The position numbers were made by a program, and so were the translations under genes. 64,000 nt of DNA from Yoonia sp034652275. Lineage in GTDB: Bacteria > Pseudomonadota > Alphaproteobacteria > Rhodobacterales > Rhodobacteraceae. The stretch lies in the NCBI RefSeq assembly GCF_034652275.1, contig NZ_JAXIWG010000003.1, positions 62,001 through 126,000 on the forward strand. Direction: 5' to 3'. Below are positions 8,048-17,236 of the stretch, one piece after another. Positions within the stretch are counted from its first letter, which is position 1. Every line of letters begins with the position of its first letter. A model generated the notes under the pieces. The model ran no database searches, had not been told where the DNA came from, and worked only from the letters and a program-made list of their open reading frames with translations.

Positions 8048-9067
8048 ATGACAAAAACCGTATTTATCGGCGCGCTGGCCGTCGCTGGCATGACCGCCGG
8101 TATCGCATCGGCTGCGACCCTTGATGACGTAAAAGCACGCGGCACCCTGCTTTGTGGCTCGAACGAAGGTCTGGCAGGTTTCGCCGCACCCGATGCGAAC
8201 GGCAACTGGGAAGGGTTCGACGTGGCTCTGTGCCGTGCGATCGCTGCCGCTGTGCTGGGTGACGGTCAGGCCGTCCAATTCGTGCCGCTGACAAGCCAGA
8301 CCCGCTTTACCGCGCTGGCCGCTGGTGAAGTCGACGTTCTGGTCCGCAACTCGACCTGGACCTTCACACGCGACACCGACCTTGCGCTCGATTTCCCTGC
8401 CATCAACTATTACGACGGTCAGGGCTTTATGGTCCCACGCGCACTGGGCGTGTCCTCGGCGACCGAACTCGACGGCGCGACGGTCTGCATCCAGACCGGT
8501 ACCACCACCGAGCTGAACCTTGCTGACTACTTCCGCGCCAATGGCATCAGCTATGAGCCCGTGCCGGTCGCAACCAACGCCGAAGGCCAGCAGCAGTACT
8601 TGGCCGGTGCATGCGACGTCTATACCACCGATATCTCGGGCCTTGCCGCAACACGCGCGACGTTCGAAGCACCGGGCGATCACGTGATTCTTCCGGAAGT
8701 CGTATCCAAGGAACCACTGGGCCCCGCAGTGCGCCATGGTGACAACGATTGGGGCGATATCGTTCGTTGGACGACCCATGCGCTGATCGCGGCCGAAGAA
8801 TATGGCGTGACACAGGCGAACGTGGCCGAGCTGGCTGCTGCACCCACCGACAACCCAGAGGTCAACCGCCTGCTGGGTACCGAAGGTGAACTGGGTGCCA
8901 TGATCGGTCTGGACGCAGACTGGGCTGTGAACGCTATCTCTGTTGGCGGGAACTATGGCGAGATCTTCGAAGCGAACATCGGTGAAGCCACTGCTGTCGG
9001 CCTGGCTCGCGGTCTGAACGCACAGTGGACCGAAGGCGGCCTGATGTATGGCGGACCTTTCCGCTAA
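8048..9067 (+). CDS. aapJ: General L-amino-acid ABC transporter, periplasmic binding protein
   Basis: The 339-residue protein has a Sec signal peptide (cleavage likely after IASA, residues 15-22) and the AapJ/BztA sequence TLDDVKARGTLLCGSNEGLAGFA and WEGFDVALCRAIAAA, given here in parts: ARGTLLCGSN, GFDVALCRA. Such proteins bind glutamate, glutamine, aspartate and related amino acids (AapJ in Rhizobium, BztA in Rhodobacter). GAGG lies 6 nt before the ATG. It leads the aapJQMP operon; a hairpin after the gene may favour its higher expression than the permeases. Confidence 0.93.
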   Translation: MTKTVFIGALAVAGMTAGIASAATLDDVKARGTLLCGSNEGLAGFAAPDANGNWEGFDVALCRAIAAAVLGDGQAVQFVPLTSQTRFTALAAGEVDVLVRNSTWTFTRDTDLALDFPAINYYDGQGFMVPRALGVSSATELDGATVCIQTGTTTELNLADYFRANGISYEPVPVATNAEGQQQYLAGACDVYTTDISGLAATRATFEAPGDHVILPEVVSKEPLGPAVRHGDNDWGDIVRWTTHALIAAEEYGVTQANVAELAAAPTDNPEVNRLLGTEGELGAMIGLDADWAVNAISVGGNYGEIFEANIGEATAVGLARGLNAQWTEGGLMYGGPFR

Positions 9068-9079
9068 TCACTGATCGGT

Positions 9080-9103
9080 TGGGGTCCGGCCATGGCCGGG
9101 CCC
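9080..9103 (+). terminator. Intercistronic hairpin between aapJ and aapQ
   Basis: GGGGTCCGGCC (9080-9090) pairs with GGCCGGGCCCC (9093-9103), followed by TTTCATCATTC. The T run is weak, so partial termination or 3'-end protection of aapJ mRNA is more likely than a full stop. This is common after binding-protein genes. Confidence 0.5.
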
Positions 9104-9192
9104 CTTTCATCATTCATTAAACCCATATTCTGACTTTTGGCGGACAAGATATTTCTTGCCCCCTGTTGTCGTATCCAGATCGAGGGCTGCGC

Positions 9193-10407
9193 ATGGCGGA
9201 CATTTCTGATCACCCGCGCGAAACATTCCGCATCAGCATGTTGCTTTATGATGCGCGGTATAGGTCGCTGACAATTCAGGTGGTCGCCGCTATGTTGATC
9301 ATGCTGTTTCTGGCGCAACTGATCGATAACACCGTCACCAACCTTGCAGTTTTGGGCAAGGACATCAGTTTCAACTTTCTGTGGACCACGGCTGGTTACG
9401 ACATCAACCAGCAACTGATCCCCTTCACATCCCAAGACACGCATGCGCGTGCCGCTTTGGTCGGTATTCTCAACACGCTGCTGGTGGCCGTGCTTGGCTG
9501 TATCCTTGCGACCGTGATCGGCGTTTTCGCGGGCGTTCTGCGACTGTCCAAGAACTGGCTCGTCGCCCGCGTGATGACCGTCTATGTCGAATGCATGCGC
9601 AACACGCCGCTGCTGATCTGGATCTTGATCGTTTTCGCTGTGATGACCGAAGCAACGCCACAGCCGCGCGATTTTGCCGAAGGCGGTACGGCAACCATGC
9701 TTTTCGCCGACAGCATGGCGATCACCAACCGTGGTGTCTTTATTCCGCGCCCCATTTGGGCGGACGGGTCGGGCATCGTTGTCGCCGTCCTGATCCTGTC
9801 GATCATCGGAATTTTTGTGCTGCGCTACATCGCGCGCAAACGGCAGGAAGACACGGGCCAGCAACTGCCGGTGCTGCCATTGTCGCTGGCGCTGTTGATC
9901 GTGCCTGTGACGCTGGCATTTTATGCGCTGGGCCGTCCGATCACGCTCGATTACCCGGTACTGGGCGGCTTCAATTTTCAAGGCGGCTTGCAGGTGCGCA
10001 ATTCGCTGATCGCGCTGTGGCTGGCGCTGTCGCTTTACACCTCTGCCTTCATCGCGGAAATCGTGCGCTCGGGTATTCTGGCTGTCTCGAAAGGCCAGAC
10101 AGAGGCCGCTTTTGCGCTGGGCATGCAGCCCAATCGCACCATGCAGCTGATCATCCTGCCGCAGGCGCTGCGCGTCATCATCCCGCCACTGATCTCACAG
10201 TTTCTGAACCTGACCAAGAACTCCTCGCTGGCGCTGGCTGTGGGGTACATGGATGCGCGGTCCACGCTGGGCGGTATCACCGTCAACCAGACCGGCCGCG
10301 AATTGGAAGGAATCTTGCTGTTGGGCATATTCTACCTGATCACCAGTCTGATCATTTCATCGGCCATGAATTTCTACAATTCCGGCGTCAAGCTGAAGGA
10401 GCGCTGA
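9193..10407 (+). CDS. aapQ: General L-amino-acid ABC transporter permease
   Basis: The 404-residue integral membrane protein matches AapQ/BztB in length. The N-terminal part has DARYRSLTIQVVAAM and a first hydrophobic helix; the permease core holds TYVECMRNTPLLIW-type sequence (YVECMRNTPLL), and the EAA loop reads GQTEAAFALGMQPNRTMQLIILPQALR, in part SKGQTEAAFALG and IILPQALRVIIPP. The start at 9193 has GAGGG at 9182-9186; a longer frame from 9166 lacks support. It pairs with AapM to form the channel. Confidence 0.92.
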   Translation: MADISDHPRETFRISMLLYDARYRSLTIQVVAAMLIMLFLAQLIDNTVTNLAVLGKDISFNFLWTTAGYDINQQLIPFTSQDTHARAALVGILNTLLVAVLGCILATVIGVFAGVLRLSKNWLVARVMTVYVECMRNTPLLIWILIVFAVMTEATPQPRDFAEGGTATMLFADSMAITNRGVFIPRPIWADGSGIVVAVLILSIIGIFVLRYIARKRQEDTGQQLPVLPLSLALLIVPVTLAFYALGRPITLDYPVLGGFNFQGGLQVRNSLIALWLALSLYTSAFIAEIVRSGILAVSKGQTEAAFALGMQPNRTMQLIILPQALRVIIPPLISQFLNLTKNSSLALAVGYMDARSTLGGITVNQTGRELEGILLLGIFYLITSLIISSAMNFYNSGVKLKER

Positions 10408-10408
10408 G

Positions 10409-11884
10409 ATGAGCGATGCATCAAAGGTCGCCTATGTCCGCAGTGACATGCTGCCGGAACAAGCGCCCCCGCCGGGCGTAACGGGTCCGGTCAAATGGCT
10501 GCGCGAGAACCTGTTTTCGGGCTGGTTCAACTCTCTCATGACCATCCTTGCCATCTATCTTGTCTGGGCTGTCCTGTCCGGCACGGTGCCTTGGGTCTAC
10601 AACGGTATCTGGGATGCGGGGTCGCTGACCGAATGTCGCGAAATCCGCGATGCGCGCGGGCTGGAAAGCGCGGCTTGCTGGGCTGTCATCAACGAACGCT
10701 GGCTGCAGATGCTGTTCGGGTTTTACCCCACCGACAACCCGCTGCTGGCGCGCCTGTTCTATGCCGAACAGCTTGAAGCGGCCGGTGGCGCAGAGGTGGT
10801 ATTTGGCGGCGGCTTCAACGCAACCCAGCGCGTTGCTTTCGTGTCGGAGATGCGTAACGAACTTGGCAATACGGTTTTGTTCTTTTTCGGCTTCTGGCGG
10901 CCCCTTCTGGCGCTGGCCCTGCTCGTCTTCGCTTTGGCGCCGATCCTGTATTCCAACCTGCCTCGCAGCTTGCTGATATTCTCGCTGATCTATCCGTTCA
11001 TTGCCTTCTTTCTTCTATGGGGCGGGTCGGTCTGGTTGCCGGTGCTGGTGGCTGCAGGGCTTGCGCTGACCCTTTTTGCAGGTCGGACGGCCGCCGCCTT
11101 TGTCGGCAGCCTTGGCGGGCTGATTGTGTCGATTGCGGTGTTCGTCATCTATTTTATGGATCCGCTTGGTATGGGCTCGCTGCTGTCGCATTTGCGCGGG
11201 GCGCTGGCCTCGGCGCTGCCATGGGGACTGACCTATATCCCGTCGGACCAGTTTGGCGGGTTCATGCTGGCCATCATCATCGGCACATCGGGGATCGTTC
11301 TGTCCTTGCCTTTGGGCATCGCGCTGGCCTTGGGGCGGCAATCATCGATGCCGCTGATCAAATGGGTCTGCGTGTCCTTCATCGAGGTGATCCGCGGCGT
11401 GCCGCTGATCGTCTGGCTGTTCACCGCCTCGACCCTGCTGAACTACTTCCTGCCACCCGGCACCACGTTTGACCTGCTCTTGCGGGTGATCATCATGGTG
11501 ACGCTCTTTGCCTCTGCCTATCTGGCCGAAGTGGTGCGTGGCGGTCTGGCCGCCTTGCCCAAAGGCCAGTACGAGGCGGCGGATTCGCTGGGGCTGGATT
11601 ATTGGAAATCCATGCGGCTGATCATCCTGCCGCAGGCGCTGAAAATCTCGATCCCGGGTATCGTGAACACCTTTATCGGGCTGTTCAAGGATACGACGCT
11701 GGTCGTGTTCATCGGTCTGCGCGACCCGCTTGGCCTGACCAATGCGATCCGTGCCACCGGTGAATGGAACGGCATTTACTGGGAACTCTATATCTTTGTG
11801 GGGGGGCTGTTCTTCATATTCTGCTTCTTCATGTCCCGTTATTCAATGTATCTGGAGCGTCGTCTCCGGACCGACCACCGCTGA
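10409..11884 (+). CDS. aapM: General L-amino-acid ABC transporter permease, enlarged
   Basis: The 491-residue protein is the second permease subunit. The C-terminal half carries the core FIEVIRGVPLIVWLF and the EAA loop SKGQ-like AALPKGQYEAADSLG with IILPQALKISIPG. The N-terminal half has the AapM/BztC-type SLTECREIRDARG...ACWAVINERW periplasmic loop. As I recall, family members are about 385-435 residues, so this one carries extra sequence, mainly around residues 110-270, including added hydrophobic segments. It begins two bases after the aapQ stop. Confidence 0.9.
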   Translation: MSDASKVAYVRSDMLPEQAPPPGVTGPVKWLRENLFSGWFNSLMTILAIYLVWAVLSGTVPWVYNGIWDAGSLTECREIRDARGLESAACWAVINERWLQMLFGFYPTDNPLLARLFYAEQLEAAGGAEVVFGGGFNATQRVAFVSEMRNELGNTVLFFFGFWRPLLALALLVFALAPILYSNLPRSLLIFSLIYPFIAFFLLWGGSVWLPVLVAAGLALTLFAGRTAAAFVGSLGGLIVSIAVFVIYFMDPLGMGSLLSHLRGALASALPWGLTYIPSDQFGGFMLAIIIGTSGIVLSLPLGIALALGRQSSMPLIKWVCVSFIEVIRGVPLIVWLFTASTLLNYFLPPGTTFDLLLRVIIMVTLFASAYLAEVVRGGLAALPKGQYEAADSLGLDYWKSMRLIILPQALKISIPGIVNTFIGLFKDTTLVVFIGLRDPLGLTNAIRATGEWNGIYWELYIFVGGLFFIFCFFMSRYSMYLERRLRTDHR

Positions 11885-11896
11885 GGAGAGACCATC

Positions 11897-12691
11897 ATGG
11901 CCCAAGTTGAACTGGATACCGCCGGCATGCCGCGGGTCGCTGCCAATGTCTCTGACGAGGTGGCGATCGAAATCCGCAATATGAACAAGTGGTACGGCAC
12001 GTTCCACGTGCTGCGCGACATCGACCTGACCGTCCAGCGCGGCGAACGGATCGTCATTGCGGGGCCTTCGGGTTCGGGCAAATCGACACTGATCCGCTGC
12101 ATCAACGCGCTGGAAGAACACCAGAAAGGCCAGATCACCGTGGATGGTACGGTCCTGTCATCCGACCTCAAGAACGTGGACCGGATCCGGTCCGAGGTCG
12201 GGATGGTGTTCCAGCATTTCAACCTGTTCCCGCATCTGACCATTCTGGAAAACTGCACGCTTGCCCCGATCTGGGTGCGCAAGATCCCCAAGCGCGAAGC
12301 CGAAGAGATCGCGATGCATTTCCTGACCAAGGTCAAGATCCCCGAACAGGCGCTGAAATACCCCGGCCAGTTGTCGGGCGGCCAGCAGCAGCGCGTCGCC
12401 ATCGCGCGGTCCTTGTGCATGCGCCCGCGCATCATGCTGTTCGACGAACCGACATCGGCGCTAGACCCTGAAATGATCAAAGAGGTGCTGGACACGATGG
12501 TCAGTCTGGCCGAGGACGGCATGACGATGATCTGCGTGACGCATGAGATGGGCTTTGCCCGTCAGGTTGCGAACCGCGTGATCTTTATGGATCAGGGGCA
12601 GATCGTCGAACAGAACGAGCCTGAAGAGTTCTTCAACAATCCGCAGTCCGAACGGACTAAGCTGTTCCTCAGCCAGATTCTGGGGCACTGA
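11897..12691 (+). CDS. aapP: General L-amino-acid ABC transporter ATP-binding protein
   Basis: The 264-residue cytoplasmic ATPase has Walker A GPSGSGKST, the Q loop MVFQHFNLFPHLT, signature LSGGQQQRVAIARSL, Walker B IMLFDEPTSALDPE and switch His in CVTHEMGFA. It is a polar amino-acid type ABC ATPase, close to GlnQ and AapP, and powers import through AapQ-AapM. It has an extra N-terminal stretch of about 20 residues before EIRNMNKWYG. AGGAG (11883-11887) precedes the start. It ends the operon, facing sixA convergently. Confidence 0.95.
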   Translation: MAQVELDTAGMPRVAANVSDEVAIEIRNMNKWYGTFHVLRDIDLTVQRGERIVIAGPSGSGKSTLIRCINALEEHQKGQITVDGTVLSSDLKNVDRIRSEVGMVFQHFNLFPHLTILENCTLAPIWVRKIPKREAEEIAMHFLTKVKIPEQALKYPGQLSGGQQQRVAIARSLCMRPRIMLFDEPTSALDPEMIKEVLDTMVSLAEDGMTMICVTHEMGFARQVANRVIFMDQGQIVEQNEPEEFFNNPQSERTKLFLSQILGH

Positions 12692-12714
12692 GAGATTGAA
12701 TTAAGAACTTTCTG

Positions 12715-12733
12715 GCCTCCGGCGGGGATATTT
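12715..12733 (+). repeat. 19-bp dispersed motif, copy 1
   Basis: GCCTCCGGCGGGGATATTT lies between the converging aapP and sixA genes. An identical 19-bp copy on the other strand is at 46724-46742, also just after a gene end. From memory this is a recurrent Rhodobacterales motif at gene ends; its role is unknown. Confidence 0.6.
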
Positions 12734-13247
12734 ATGCTCGGACGATGGGCAGGTCTGCGGGGGTGATGAAGGCCGTGCAGCGGCCGCTACGCGGGGCGGC
12801 CCTATCCCACCTGTCGGCATCAAACCGGATCACGCAGGTGGCGCAGGTCGGATAGTCGCCAAAGCGAGGATGCGCAGGCCGCCGTTCGATCATCCCGTCG
12901 GCGAACATGGCGATGCCGGGGTTATGCCCGATCATCGCGATTCTGCGGGCAGTCTGTTTCTGCAACAGGTCCAGCATCGTGTCGGGGCTGGCGTGGTAGA
13001 GGGCCGGCACCAGTTGCAGATCGGGCGCAGGTGCCAGATGCGGCAGGATCAGCGCCGCTGTTTCCTGCGTGCGCGCGGCATCGGAGCACAGCACCACATC
13101 CGGCACATGCCCTTGCGCCGCAAGCCACGCGCTTATGGCAGGTGCCGCCGCGCGGCCACGGGCGTTCAGCACGCGTGCGTGATCGTCGGCAAACGGATCA
13201 TCCCAGCTTGATTTCGCGTGGCGGATCAGGATGAGCGTGAGGGTCAC
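12732..13247 (-). CDS. sixA: SixA-type phosphohistidine phosphatase
   Basis: The 171-residue product carries the histidine-phosphatase RHA motif LILIRHAKSSW at residues 5-15, SDAARTQETA with the second arginine, and MIGHNPGI with the second histidine. It belongs to the short SixA branch that dephosphorylates histidine residues of phosphotransfer proteins; the natural partner here is unknown. The GTG start at 13247 overlaps the upstream stop as GTGA and gives the conserved TLTLILIRHAK beginning; a longer frame runs back into the upstream gene. Confidence 0.85.
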   Translation of the reverse strand: MTLTLILIRHAKSSWDDPFADDHARVLNARGRAAAPAISAWLAAQGHVPDVVLCSDAARTQETAALILPHLAPAPDLQLVPALYHASPDTMLDLLQKQTARRIAMIGHNPGIAMFADGMIERRPAHPRFGDYPTCATCVIRFDADRWDRAAPRSGRCTAFITPADLPIVRA

Positions 13248-13882
13248 AGGAAAGACTCCATATGAAAGGCCGCATGGGCGGGCAGGCGGGTGCCTTGACC
13301 CACGGGACAGGCGCGGCGCGCGGCGCAGCCTTGGCCCATGCAATCCTGTCCGAGGGCGCTGTGCAAGTGGTCCTTGCAGGCTGTCACATCATAGCCGCTG
13401 GCAAAAGCCGCCACAGGGCAGGCACTAGCGCAGGGCTGGTCTATGCAACTGTCACAGGGGCGCGTGCCCGCGCCTGTGGCCGTGACCCAAGGCACCAGCA
13501 GCGCCATGCGGTAAGAGATGAACAGCCCGCCTGTATCATGCACCAGAAACCCGATGGGTGACGGCCATGCGCGTCCCGACCGCAACGCCCAAGTGTAGAA
13601 CGGTAGGAACGGCGCACCGCCGAACGGGTAGAGCGCCAGTGCGCCGAAATCCTGCGCCAGCGCGTCACCAATCCGGCGCGACCAGCGGTCCATCGGGTCA
13701 GGTTGGCTGTCGCGATATTCGGGGCTGGCGGTGAAGATTGGCCAGAACGCAGGTTCGGCGGGGCTGATCAGGACCAGTGACCCGTCCTTGCGCGGCAGCG
13801 CGTCTTCCGGCTGGATCTGAAACGCGCCCGAGACGTGCAGCCCGTGCAACGCCAGAGCCGCGTCAAGGGCGCTGGCGGTCAT
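13244..13882 (-). CDS. Cysteine-rich ferredoxin-like iron-sulfur protein
   Basis: The 212-residue protein has an N-terminal region of about 130 residues without a familiar signature and a C-terminal cysteine cluster: CDSCIDQPCASACPV (C-x2-C-x4-C-x3-C-P), then single cysteines in TACKDH, QDCMGQGCAAR and RRACPVGQG. Eight cysteines in this spacing suggest one or two 4Fe-4S clusters, as in QueG or ferredoxin-like proteins, but the substrate is unknown. It lies 2 bases after argB and its stop overlaps the sixA start. Confidence 0.65.
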   Translation of the reverse strand: MTASALDAALALHGLHVSGAFQIQPEDALPRKDGSLVLISPAEPAFWPIFTASPEYRDSQPDPMDRWSRRIGDALAQDFGALALYPFGGAPFLPFYTWALRSGRAWPSPIGFLVHDTGGLFISYRMALLVPWVTATGAGTRPCDSCIDQPCASACPVAAFASGYDVTACKDHLHSALGQDCMGQGCAARRACPVGQGTRLPAHAAFHMESFL

Positions 13883-13884
13883 CG

Positions 13885-14739
13885 TCAGCGCGGTTCGCGG
13901 ATGATGGACCCAGCACCATGTTCGGTGAACAGTTCCAGCAGGCTGGCATTGGGCAGGCGACCATCAAGGATGACGACCGCGCGCACGCCCTGTTCCACCG
14001 CCATCAGCGCGGTTTCGGCCTTGGGGATCATGCCGCCGGAGATCGTGCCGTCGGCAATCATTGCGCGGACCTGATCGGGGGTCAGCTGCGTCACAACCTC
14101 GCCGCTGGCATCCTTGATGCCGGGCACATCGGTCAGCAGCAGCAGCCGGTCCGCCTTCAGCGCGCCTGCGATGGCACCTGCGGCCGTGTCGCCGTTCACG
14201 TTGAAGGTTTCGAGCATGTCCATGCCCGTGGCCACAGGGGCCACGACGGGAATGATCCCTGCGGCATTCAGATCGCGCAGCACCTGCACGTTCATTTCCA
14301 CGGGGCGGCCGACAAAGCCCAGTTCGGGGTTCAGCGCCTCGGCGACCATCAGGTCGTCATCCTTGCCGGAGAGGCCGACCGCGCGCCCGCCTTCGTCCAT
14401 GATCGCCTGCACGATGCGTTTGTTGACCAGCCCGGTCAGCACCATTTCGACGACTTCGACCGTATCCTGATCGGTCACGCGCTGGCCGCGTACGAATTCG
14501 GTCTTGATGCCCAGCTTGTCGAGCATCTGGTTGATCATCGGCCCGCCGCCATGCACGACGACAGGGTTCATGCCAACCTGTTTCATCAGTACGATATCGC
14601 GAGCGAACTCGGCCATCGCATCGGCGTCGCCCATCGCATTGCCGCCGAATTTAACCACGACGACAGCACCGGAATAGCGCTGCAGATAGGGCAGGGCCTC
14701 GGACAGGGTGCGGGCGGTCGCGATCCAGTCACGGTTCAT
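13885..14739 (-). CDS. argB: Acetylglutamate kinase
   Basis: The 284-residue enzyme phosphorylates N-acetylglutamate, the second step of arginine synthesis. Visible are VVVVKFGGNAMGD near residue 30, VVVHGGGPMINQML, GLSGKDDDL and the C-terminal MIPKAETALMAVEQGV with a regulatory-type ending. The start at 14739 gives the usual MNRDWIATA and has AAGGA 8 nt before it; an ATG at 14760 overlapping the engB stop is possible but less supported. It lies in a yidC-engB-argB order. Confidence 0.95.
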   Translation of the reverse strand: MNRDWIATARTLSEALPYLQRYSGAVVVVKFGGNAMGDADAMAEFARDIVLMKQVGMNPVVVHGGGPMINQMLDKLGIKTEFVRGQRVTDQDTVEVVEMVLTGLVNKRIVQAIMDEGGRAVGLSGKDDDLMVAEALNPELGFVGRPVEMNVQVLRDLNAAGIIPVVAPVATGMDMLETFNVNGDTAAGAIAGALKADRLLLLTDVPGIKDASGEVVTQLTPDQVRAMIADGTISGGMIPKAETALMAVEQGVRAVVILDGRLPNASLLELFTEHGAGSIIREPR

Positions 14740-14756
14740 GTCGGCGGTCCTTTTCT

Positions 14757-15404
14757 TCATGATATCCCTGCGATGATGGCGCGCAATGTGGGGATCCCGT
14801 CGCCCTTTTCGGCAGAGGTCAGGATCAGTTCGGGGTAGGCGGCAGGGTGTTTGACCAGCGCCGCACGGGTTTTGGCGAGCGAGTCTTCCAGCGCGTCCCC
14901 GCGCAGCTTGTCGACCTTGGTCATCACGACCTGAAACGTCACGGCCGAGGCGTCAAGCAGCGACATGATTTCCTCGTCCACCGCTTTCGCGCCATGGCGC
15001 GCGTCGATCAGCACGAACACGCGGCGCAGAGTTTGACGGCCCTGCAGGTATTGTTTCAGCAGGCGCTGCCACTTTTCGACCACGGCAACAGGCGCATTGG
15101 CGAAACCATAGCCCGGCAAATCGACGACATAGATGTCGCCCGCTGTGAAAAAGTTGATCTCCTGCGTGCGCCCCGGCGTGTTGGACGCGCGCGCCAGCCC
15201 CTTGCGCCCTGTCAGCGCGTTGATGAGCGAGGATTTCCCCACGTTGGACCGGCCTGCAAGGCAGACCTCGATCCGGTCGGCGGGGGGCAGGCCGTCCATG
15301 GCGACGACACCTTTGACAAAGGTGGTCTCGCCCGCGAACAGCATGCGCCCGGCCTCTTTGGATGCGTCATCTGGGTCGGGCGCTTGGGGGAATCGCAGTT
15401 CCAT
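14757..15404 (-). CDS. engB: Ribosome biogenesis GTP-binding protein EngB (YihA/YsxC)
   Basis: The 215-residue GTPase has G1 GRSNVGKSSLINAL (near residue 51), G2 threonine in SNTPGRTQ, G3 DLPGYGFA, G4 TKVDKLRG and G5 TSAEKGDG. It assists assembly of the 50S subunit. The sequence and length match the family, with an N-terminal extension before LPPADRIEVCLAGRSN. It follows yidC by 14 bases and is read in the same direction. Confidence 0.95.
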   Translation of the reverse strand: MELRFPQAPDPDDASKEAGRMLFAGETTFVKGVVAMDGLPPADRIEVCLAGRSNVGKSSLINALTGRKGLARASNTPGRTQEINFFTAGDIYVVDLPGYGFANAPVAVVEKWQRLLKQYLQGRQTLRRVFVLIDARHGAKAVDEEIMSLLDASAVTFQVVMTKVDKLRGDALEDSLAKTRAALVKHPAAYPELILTSAEKGDGIPTLRAIIAGIS

Positions 15405-15418
15405 TTCGCTTGGCCGTC

Positions 15419-17236
15419 CTATTTGTCAGGCTTGCTTTCCGCATCCGCCTTTTTGCGTTTCAACCCGGATTTGATGTTGCCGAACACATCCGGTTTCGCC
15501 CCGTGGCTGCGCATGATCGCATATTGCTGCACGAAGGTGATGATGTTGTTGGCGATCCAGTAAAGCACCAGACCGGATGCAAAACCGCCCAGCATGAACA
15601 TGAACACCCATGGCATCCATGCAAAGATCATCTGCTGTGTCGGGTCGGTCGGGGCGGGGTTCAGCTTTTGCTGCATCCACATCGACACGCCCAGCATGAT
15701 CGGCAGCACACCGATAAAGATCAGCGACAGGATCGAGCTTGGGTCTGGGGCCGCCCAAGGCAGCAGGCCAAAGAGGTTAATGATCGAGGACGGGTCAGGC
15801 GCGCTGAGGTCGTCGATCCAGCCGATCCACGGTGCGTGGCGCAATTCGATCGTGACAAAGATCACCTTGTAGAGCGAGAAAAAGATCGGAATCTGCAACA
15901 GGATCGGCAGACAGCCTGCCGCCGGATTGACCTTGTTTTCCTTGTACAGCTTCATCATGCCTTGCTGCATGGCCTGCCGGTCGTCGCCGGCACGTTCCTT
16001 CAGCTTTTCCATCTCGGGCTGCAGTTCTTTCATCCGCGCCATCGAGACGTAGGATTTATAGGCCAGCGGCAGCACCAGCGCCTTGAGGATCAGCGTCAGC
16101 GCAAGGATCGACCAGCCCATGTTGCCGATATAGATGTTCAGCGTGTGCAGCAGCCAGAAGATCGGCTTGGTCAGGAAAAAGAACCAGCCCCAGTCGATGC
16201 TGTCCAGAAACCGCTCCACGCCGCCTTCTTGTTCATAGTAGCGGATTGCGTCCCATTCCTTGGCACCGGCGAAAAGACGGGTCGTCACCGTGGCGGTTTC
16301 ACCTGCGGCAACAACGCTGGGGGGCATCACAGCCTCGACCTGAAACAGATCGCGCGCCTCGAAATACTTGGAGGTGGACCGGAACGGCTGTCCGGCTTGG
16401 GGGATCAGTGTGGTCATCCAGTAATGGTCGGTATAGCCGATCCAGCCGGATTGCTGCACTTCGATCCGTTCGGCCAATGTGCGTTCGCGTTCATCAAAGG
16501 CGTAATCGGGAATGTTGCGATAGGTGGTTTCTTCCAGCTCACCATCGGACATCCGCACGAGACCTTCGTGCAGGATAAAAAAGCGTTTTGCATCCGACGG
16601 CTCGCCATGCCTGCGCACGATCCCGTAGGGTCGCGCGGTGACCGCGGCTTCGCCCGCGTTTTCGATGCTTTGGGCAAAGCTGAACATGAACCGGTCATCG
16701 ACCGAAATCTCGGTGCGGAAAATCTGGCCTGCGCCGTTGTCCCAGACCAGCGTGACGGGCGTCGTGGGTGTCAGCGTTTCGCCGCTTTCGACGGACCAGA
16801 TCGTGTCGGGGCCAGGTACGGCGGCGGGGTCGATACCTTCGCTAGCGGTCCAGCCGAAGGTCGCGAAATAGGCGTCCTCTTCGCCCACGGGGCGCAGCAG
16901 GCGCACGATCGGCGCGCCCTCTTCCAGCGTTTCGCGGTAGTCGGTCAGCGCCAGATCGTCGATCCGGCCACCCAGCATCGAAATCGATCCGGTCAGTTCG
17001 GGAGTTTCAATCGGCACGCGCACAACGTCGATGGCCGATTCTTCGGCAGCGTCGGGTGCTGTGGCTGCAGGTGTCGCAGGATCGGCCAGCGGCACGGTCG
17101 GATCGACCGATTGGGTCGCAACCTCTGCGGCCGGATCGACAAGGATCTCCTCAGGCGGGAACAGCAGCGTCCATGTCATGATCACGGCAAAGCTGAGAAG
17201 CGTCGCAAGGATGAGGTTACGGTTCTGGTCGTTCAT
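15419..17236 (-). CDS. yidC: Membrane protein insertase YidC
   Basis: The 605-residue protein has an N-terminal transmembrane helix (NLILATLLSFAVIMTW), a large periplasmic domain with YFATFGW and the 60KD inner-membrane domain: LILKALVLPLAYKSYVSMARMKELQPEM, in part KSYVSMARMKELQPEM, then CLPILLQIPIFFSLYKV and a final ASGLVLYWIANNI. It inserts membrane proteins alone or with SecYEG. The start at 17236 gives MNDQNRNLIL, the alphaproteobacterial beginning. Its upstream neighbour on the same strand is 155 bp away, so a promoter probably lies in 17237-17391. Confidence 0.96.
   Translation of the reverse strand: MNDQNRNLILATLLSFAVIMTWTLLFPPEEILVDPAAEVATQSVDPTVPLADPATPAATAPDAAEESAIDVVRVPIETPELTGSISMLGGRIDDLALTDYRETLEEGAPIVRLLRPVGEEDAYFATFGWTASEGIDPAAVPGPDTIWSVESGETLTPTTPVTLVWDNGAGQIFRTEISVDDRFMFSFAQSIENAGEAAVTARPYGIVRRHGEPSDAKRFFILHEGLVRMSDGELEETTYRNIPDYAFDERERTLAERIEVQQSGWIGYTDHYWMTTLIPQAGQPFRSTSKYFEARDLFQVEAVMPPSVVAAGETATVTTRLFAGAKEWDAIRYYEQEGGVERFLDSIDWGWFFFLTKPIFWLLHTLNIYIGNMGWSILALTLILKALVLPLAYKSYVSMARMKELQPEMEKLKERAGDDRQAMQQGMMKLYKENKVNPAAGCLPILLQIPIFFSLYKVIFVTIELRHAPWIGWIDDLSAPDPSSIINLFGLLPWAAPDPSSILSLIFIGVLPIMLGVSMWMQQKLNPAPTDPTQQMIFAWMPWVFMFMLGGFASGLVLYWIANNIITFVQQYAIMRSHGAKPDVFGNIKSGLKRKKADAESKPDK

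Noticed and set aside
13777..14838. Plus-strand frame opposite argB
   Set aside because: argB is clear on the minus strand and the antisense frame shows only shadow composition.
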